Source: Casimicrobiaceae bacterium | Lineage (GTDB): Bacteria; Pseudomonadota; Gammaproteobacteria; Burkholderiales; Casimicrobiaceae | Direction: 5' to 3' | DNA: 64,000 nt | NCBI GenBank assembly: GCA_026646885.1 | Contig: JAPKHK010000001.1 | Coordinates: forward strand, 1 to 64,000 | In this document: positions 59,676 to 64,000 of the stretch, piece by piece | Numbering within the stretch: position 1 is the stretch's first letter | How the letters are laid out: each line of letters opens with the position of its first letter | The notes under the pieces: model-generated | Told to the model about the DNA's origin: nothing | The model's database searches: none | The model's input: the letters and a program-made list of their open reading frames with translations, nothing else | Position numbers and translations under genes: made by a program

Positions 59676-62469
59676 GCGAATGAAACCAAGCGATTACCTA
59701 TCTCTCTACCGCCAGGCGTTTCGTGATGACCCCAGACCGCCGGTGGGACCGCCGATGAGCGAGCTTGATGATCGCCACTTTTTGGCTCCAGGAAAACGAG
59801 ACAACCGGCAGAGTTTGAGCGCACTGTTTCGTCTTGGCGTGGAGGCCGGGCACCGGGAGAGCCGCAACGAACTGGTGCGCAGACTCGATAGTGCCGAGGA
59901 CTTTAGAGAAACGATAGCCAACCAGGTGCAGACACTCAATGCGCTTGCGACAGATACCGCCTTGAGCATGCAGGCAATCAATCGCAGCCTAAATGATCTG
60001 GCGCTGTTGGCAGCCGCCGCAGAGGAGGCAACATCAGGAATTCGAGCGCGCCTAGACCTAATTGAGCGCCGTGTCGAAACAAATGAGCTGGAGCGCGTGC
60101 GTCTTGACCAGGAGATGCAAGAGGAGCTTCGAAGGCGCGACGAAGCAGAAAGGCTTCTAGCCAGTACGAGCGAATCCTTGGTTGCAGCGCGGGCGGAACG
60201 CGAAAAACTAACGGGGGTCGTCCAGGCGCAGGGTGATCATGTGCGGCATCTCGAAACGGCCGTGAGCCTAGCCCGCAATCGCGTGAATGAACTTGAGAGC
60301 AGCACATTTTGGCGCATGAGCGCACCGCTCCGGATGGTTGTGCACCGCGCCAAAATGCTCGCGCGTCGCCTGGGCGACGCGTGGCGAGGCGTGCGCCGAG
60401 CACGTCTGCAAGTGGGAACGGCCATGCGCATTCTTGAAAATGAAGGTGCTGAAGCACTGCGTGATCGTGTGCGCGACAAGATCCAGCGGCGCCGTGAGTT
60501 TAGAGAAGCGGGCGGGAACGTCTATCGCTTGGAGGAAACGATCTTCCCGCTGCACTTCTCCGGTATGGACCGCCCACGGGTTTCCATCATCATTCCAGTG
60601 TATGGCGAGGCGCTTGCGACGTTCACTTGCCTGAAGAGCATCGCCGATCATGCTGGCGGCATTGGCTCCGAGATCATCATCGTCGATGACTGCTCGCCTG
60701 AGGCGGCTAGCGAGGCGCTCGCGGCGGTATCAGGCGTGCGCATCGTGCGCAACGAACGGAACTTGGGCTTTCTGCGCGCATGCAACCGTGGCGCCACGGA
60801 GGCACGGGGCGAGTACCTGGTATTTCTGAATAACGACACCATCGTCACCGAAGGCTGGCTTGCCGGGCTTCTCGCCGTGTTTGAGAAGCAAGCGGATTGT
60901 GGGTTGGTTGGCGCCAAACTCATCTATCCCAATGGACGCCTCCAGGAGGCGGGTGGAATCGTGTGGCGTGACGGGTCGGCCTGGAATTTTGGTCGCCTCG
61001 ATGATCCAAATAGACCGGAGTACAACTACTTGCGTGAGGCCGATTATTGCTCTGGTGCCGCACTATGTGTCCGCCGGGATTTCTTTGCACAGATCGGTGC
61101 TTTCGACGAACGCTACGCTCCGGCCTACTACGAGGATACAGACCTCGCTTTCAAGGTGCGGGCGGCGGGTCGCAAGGTGTATTATCAGCCGGCCTGCACC
61201 GTTGTGCACTTTGAGGGGGTGAGCTCAGGAACGGATGAAGGAACCGGAGTCAAACGGCACCAGGGAATCAATCGCGAGACCTTCGCGGCTAAGTGGGCCG
61301 ATGTGCTTGCCTACCATCGGTCCAACGGGCTCGACCCAATGCTGGAAAAGGATCGCGGTGCGCGGTTCCGGGTCCTGGTCATTGATGCTTGTATGCTCAC
61401 TCCCGACCAGGATTCGGGGTCTCTGCGGATGTGGGCAATCCTAGAGGTCCTGCGCGAACTCGGAGCCAAGGTGACTTTCGTTGCCGACAATCTTGAATAC
61501 CGGCGCCCATATGCTGGAGATCTGCAGCAGGCCGGCATTGAGGTGCTCTTTCACCCACAGGTGTCGTCGATTCCAGAGCACATAGAGAGCTCGGGGCGTA
61601 TTTACGACCTCATCATCATTTCCCGCCACTATATCGCCAGCAAATACGTGGACCTCATACGTGCCAAGGCACCGCACGCGACACTCGCCTTCGATACGGT
61701 CGATTTACATTTTCTGCGCGAAGAGCGCCTCGCTGAACTGGAAGGGAGCCGCAGCATTGCAGAAGCGGCGGCCAAGAACCGCGAGCAAGAACTCTCCTTG
61801 ATGCGCAAGTGTGACGTCACTATTGTGGTCAGTTCGGTGGAAAAACAACTGCTCGAAGAGATTGTGCCCGATTCGCGGATTTCACTGATCTCGAACATCC
61901 ATGACGTTCATCGGTCACCCTACGGATTCGATGCTCGCCAGGGAATTCTTTTTGTGGGCGGCTTTCGTCATCCTCCAAATACTGACGCCATGCTGTATTA
62001 CCACGCCGAGATTCTTCCCCTGCTGCGCGAGCGCCTGCCCGGTGTCCGCACTCATGTAGTGGGCAGCAATGTGCCGGCGACGGTCAAGGATTTGGCGGCT
62101 GAGGATTTTGTGGTCGAAGGCTTTGTTTCCGATATCGAGCCGTTCCTTTCGCGATGCCGGCTCTCGATTTCTCCCCTGCGCTATGGGGCTGGGGTCAAGG
62201 GCAAGATCAACCAGGCCATGAGCTATGGCATTCCCGTGGTGGCCACTTCTCCCTCTGTGGAAGGGATGCACCTAGTGGACGGGCGCGACGTGATGATCGC
62301 GGACACGCCCGAGGATTTTGCTGATGCCATAGTCAACGCATACACTAACGGAGCCCTTTGGCTCACCTTGTCGGAAAACGGCATCAAGAACGTGCAAGAG
62401 TATTTCTCCCGCGATGCGGCTAAACCGGCGTTGCGTGCGTTGCTCTCTCTGTGCGAGCGACCTAACTAG
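59632..62469 (+). CDS. Bifunctional glycosyltransferase (GT2 plus GT4-like)
   Basis: 945 residues as read from a GTG at 59632; an internal ATG at 59680 or 59755 may be the real start if it is a separate protein. Residues 60-300 are a long, partly coiled-coil linker ending in [16 protein letters not shown], a pattern common before surface-sugar GT domains. About 315-560 is a GT2 domain ([47 protein letters not shown], and [20 protein letters not shown]). About 590-945 is a GT-B-type domain with [38 protein letters not shown] and [20 protein letters not shown]. It overlaps the previous gene by 44 bases. Confidence 0.88.
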   Translation: MRRHGLEPKFATWAERMKPSDYLSLYRQAFRDDPRPPVGPPMSELDDRHFLAPGKRDNRQSLSALFRLGVEAGHRESRNELVRRLDSAEDFRETIANQVQTLNALATDTALSMQAINRSLNDLALLAAAAEEATSGIRARLDLIERRVETNELERVRLDQEMQEELRRRDEAERLLASTSESLVAARAEREKLTGVVQAQGDHVRHLETAVSLARNRVNELESSTFWRMSAPLRMVVHRAKMLARRLGDAWRGVRRARLQVGTAMRILENEGAEALRDRVRDKIQRRREFREAGGNVYRLEETIFPLHFSGMDRPRVSIIIPVYGEALATFTCLKSIADHAGGIGSEIIIVDDCSPEAASEALAAVSGVRIVRNERNLGFLRACNRGATEARGEYLVFLNNDTIVTEGWLAGLLAVFEKQADCGLVGAKLIYPNGRLQEAGGIVWRDGSAWNFGRLDDPNRPEYNYLREADYCSGAALCVRRDFFAQIGAFDERYAPAYYEDTDLAFKVRAAGRKVYYQPACTVVHFEGVSSGTDEGTGVKRHQGINRETFAAKWADVLAYHRSNGLDPMLEKDRGARFRVLVIDACMLTPDQDSGSLRMWAILEVLRELGAKVTFVADNLEYRRPYAGDLQQAGIEVLFHPQVSSIPEHIESSGRIYDLIIISRHYIASKYVDLIRAKAPHATLAFDTVDLHFLREERLAELEGSRSIAEAAAKNREQELSLMRKCDVTIVVSSVEKQLLEEIVPDSRISLISNIHDVHRSPYGFDARQGILFVGGFRHPPNTDAMLYYHAEILPLLRERLPGVRTHVVGSNVPATVKDLAAEDFVVEGFVSDIEPFLSRCRLSISPLRYGAGVKGKINQAMSYGIPVVATSPSVEGMHLVDGRDVMIADTPEDFADAIVNAYTNGALWLTLSENGIKNVQEYFSRDAAKPALRALLSLCERPN

Positions 62470-62518
62470 TAGATCACGCAGGCGCGGCGCGTTCGGTACG
62501 CGGTTACTTCATTTGCCA

Positions 62519-63391
62519 ATGGCACCCATTTCGTCAGCGCAGCGCATGGCCTTTACTGGCGAGCGTTTCACTCCCGAAACGCTCGGCGAGATCTGGCATG
62601 AACATTGGCATCGCTATTGTGCCATTCTCGATCTCGCAAAGCATAAAGTCGTCGTGGACGTTGCTTGCGGCGAGGGCTATGGCAGTGCGCTGCTCGCGCA
62701 GACGGCACGCCAGGTTATTGGCCTTGATCGGTCCGAGGACGTGATTCGCCACGCACACGCGCGCTATGGCGAGCGGCCAGAACTTGCATTTGCCTGCGCT
62801 TCGGTGACCGACATGCCGCTCGCGGATGCGTCCGTGGACTTGATCGTTACCTTTGAGACGATCGAGCACATCAAAGAGCAGGAAGGCGCGATCCGCGAGT
62901 GTCGCCGCGTGCTGCGTCCCGATGGCGTGCTCGTCGTGTCCTCCCCAAACAGGCCGGTTTACAGCGAGGCGAGGAACTATCGCAACGAGTTCCATGTGAG
63001 GGAACTCAACCGAGAAGAGCTCGCGAGCATTCTGACCCCATTGTTTCCACAGCAGCACTGGTACGCGCAAAGATTGCTTTTCAGTTCTTTGATTTGGAGT
63101 GAGGTGCAAACGGACAGTGGTTTCAGCGCCTACACCGTCGGGGGAGAGCGAGCCATCAAGTTGTCGGCGCCAGCCGATCCAATGTACTTCATCGTGGTGT
63201 GTGGCGGTGAGGTGGCGTCGCTGCCCAGGCTTGACGAAATATCTGTCTTCACGGACCGGGAGCAGTCAATTTACCGTGAATTCGAGCGCGCAACGCAGGC
63301 AGAGCGAAGAATCTACACGATGTATCTCGAACAGGAGAGGCAAATAAGCGAACTGCAAGCACGACTTGCCAATTTGCGCGAAACCCCATGA
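62519..63391 (+). CDS. SAM-dependent methyltransferase with C-terminal coiled coil
   Basis: 290 residues from the ATG at 62519. It opens MAFTGERFTPETLGEIWHEH after ten residues, a start shared by many polysaccharide-cluster methyltransferases. The SAM site is VVVDVACGEGYGSALLA, followed by VIGLDRSEDVIRHAHAR and the VTFETIEHIKEQEGAI segment. The C-terminal 60 residues form a short coiled coil (EREQ-, EFERATQAERRIY, EQERQISELQARLANL). Probably methylates a sugar or polymer end, possibly stopping chain growth. 49 bases after the double glycosyltransferase. Confidence 0.82.
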   Translation: MAPISSAQRMAFTGERFTPETLGEIWHEHWHRYCAILDLAKHKVVVDVACGEGYGSALLAQTARQVIGLDRSEDVIRHAHARYGERPELAFACASVTDMPLADASVDLIVTFETIEHIKEQEGAIRECRRVLRPDGVLVVSSPNRPVYSEARNYRNEFHVRELNREELASILTPLFPQQHWYAQRLLFSSLIWSEVQTDSGFSAYTVGGERAIKLSAPADPMYFIVVCGGEVASLPRLDEISVFTDREQSIYREFERATQAERRIYTMYLEQERQISELQARLANLRETP

Positions 63392-63550
63392 GGGGCAGTG
63401 GCTTCGAAGCGGTTCAAAAACGGTACGTTAAAAAGTACGCCCAATCGTACTCGATGGAACTTCTAGTGGGCATTTGGGCCGTGTCCTGGAATGCCGAGTG
63501 TGCAGGCGCCTCTGTCAGGGGCGATGCGGGGAGAATAGAGCGGCGATGTC

Positions 63551-64000
63551 ATGAACTATGAACCCATGCAACTCGCCGTATGCGGCACGGATTTCAAGCT
63601 CCTGATTCCGCCGGACAGCGTCAACGCCACGCACTTTCGCGAGGTCTTCCAGAGCAACGGGCATTACGAGGCGGTGATGACGGCGATCCTCACCAAGCTC
63701 CTCGACAGCATGGAGCGGCCGGTGTTCGCCGACCTGGGTGCCTTCATCGGCTACTACACCGCCTACGCGGCGACGCTCTTGGCGGGGCGTGGTGAGGTGG
63801 TGGCGGTGGAGAGCAACCCGAATTACGTCGAGGTGTTGCGGGCGATGGTCGCGCACAACGGTTTTGCCAATGCGCGCGTGTGGCATGCCGCCCTGTCCGA
63901 TCGGGAAGAGACGCTCTACGCGCAAGGCACCACGCTGCACGATGGCAGCACCGATCGTGACCGCGGTTTTCGGTTCATGCCCGAGCATCGCACCACGCGG
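63551..64000 (+). CDS. FkbM-family methyltransferase, cut by the window end
   Basis: The first 150 codons of a frame that has no stop before the window ends. Typical FkbM features are visible: PPDSVNATHFREVFQSNGHYE, then RPVFADLGAFIGYYTAYAATL (SAM motif I), GEVVAVESNPNYVEVLRAMV and VWHAALSDREETLY. FkbM enzymes O-methylate sugars and other small molecules. It follows the methyltransferase by 160 bases of non-coding sequence and continues the polysaccharide region to the right. Confidence 0.8.
   Translation, partial: MNYEPMQLAVCGTDFKLLIPPDSVNATHFREVFQSNGHYEAVMTAILTKLLDSMERPVFADLGAFIGYYTAYAATLLAGRGEVVAVESNPNYVEVLRAMVAHNGFANARVWHAALSDREETLYAQGTTLHDGSTDRDRGFRFMPEHRTTR

Overview
The window is a GC-rich bacterial chromosome segment that reads as a betaproteobacterium. 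The signs are the run thrS-infC-rpmI-rplT-pheS-pheT-ihfA-merR-tRNA-Pro, a gluQ (GluQRS) gene, a FimV-like protein, a Bug-type receptor remnant and a proteasome-like gene resembling the betaproteobacterial BPH family. Nap, malate synthase, a 2,4-dienoyl-CoA reductase-like enzyme and aryl/acyl-CoA ligases suggest a respiratory heterotroph that can reduce nitrate and use fatty or aromatic acids. The exact genus cannot be read from the sequence.

Layout. 1-1.7 kb is a patchwork: a minus-strand scrap of DAHP synthase ends abruptly at about base 96, is followed by a headless SGNH-hydrolase/TPR gene, and that gene runs into a GC-rich repeat block directly in front of an orphan TRAP large permease (1.7-3.0 kb). 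3.0-4.5 kb is decayed sequence with a broken Bug receptor gene and a long inverted repeat. 4.5-10.7 kb holds an MFS exporter, then a minus-strand cluster of a periplasmic-sensor/MFS fusion, a solute-binding protein, a formyltransferase-like enzyme and a small lipoprotein. 10.7-14.8 kb is a plus-strand run: caspase-like/FGE-like fusion, AlaX editing protein, DUF1223, DUF924. 15-25 kb contains a MarR-GNAT fusion, two small exported or membrane proteins, a WbuC-type cupin, dnaE, a lipoprotein, an alpha/beta hydrolase and fimV.

25-30.3 kb is a minus-strand periplasmic nitrate reductase operon napDAGHB without napC, headed by a promoter with an FNR-type box at class II spacing. 30.4-34.3 kb is a feruloyl-CoA-synthase-like ligase with a branched-chain-type binding protein and a divergent TetR regulator; a perfect 15-bp palindrome lies just before the regulator. 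34.4-43.1 kb has a methyltransferase, leuA with a leucine-rich leader peptide whose predicted transcript starts at its own ATG, a DUF5648-like secreted protein, malate synthase, the dienoyl-CoA-reductase-like flavoenzyme and the GTPase RbgA/YlqF. 43.2-50.2 kb is all minus strand: an acyl-CoA synthetase, a coiled-coil protein, a PaiB-like protein, the proteasome-like protease, gluQ, a lytic transglycosylase and proS.

50.3-58 kb is the translation block, transcribed leftward from tRNA-Val: thrS, infC (apparent ATA start), rpmI, rplT, a terminator-like hairpin, pheS, pheT, ihfA, merR, tRNA-Pro(GGG). 58.5-64 kb starts a surface-polysaccharide region: a glycosyltransferase that seems frameshifted from a 945-residue double glycosyltransferase, a SAM methyltransferase and an FkbM methyltransferase cut by the window end. 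No CRISPR array, rRNA or intact insertion sequence was found.
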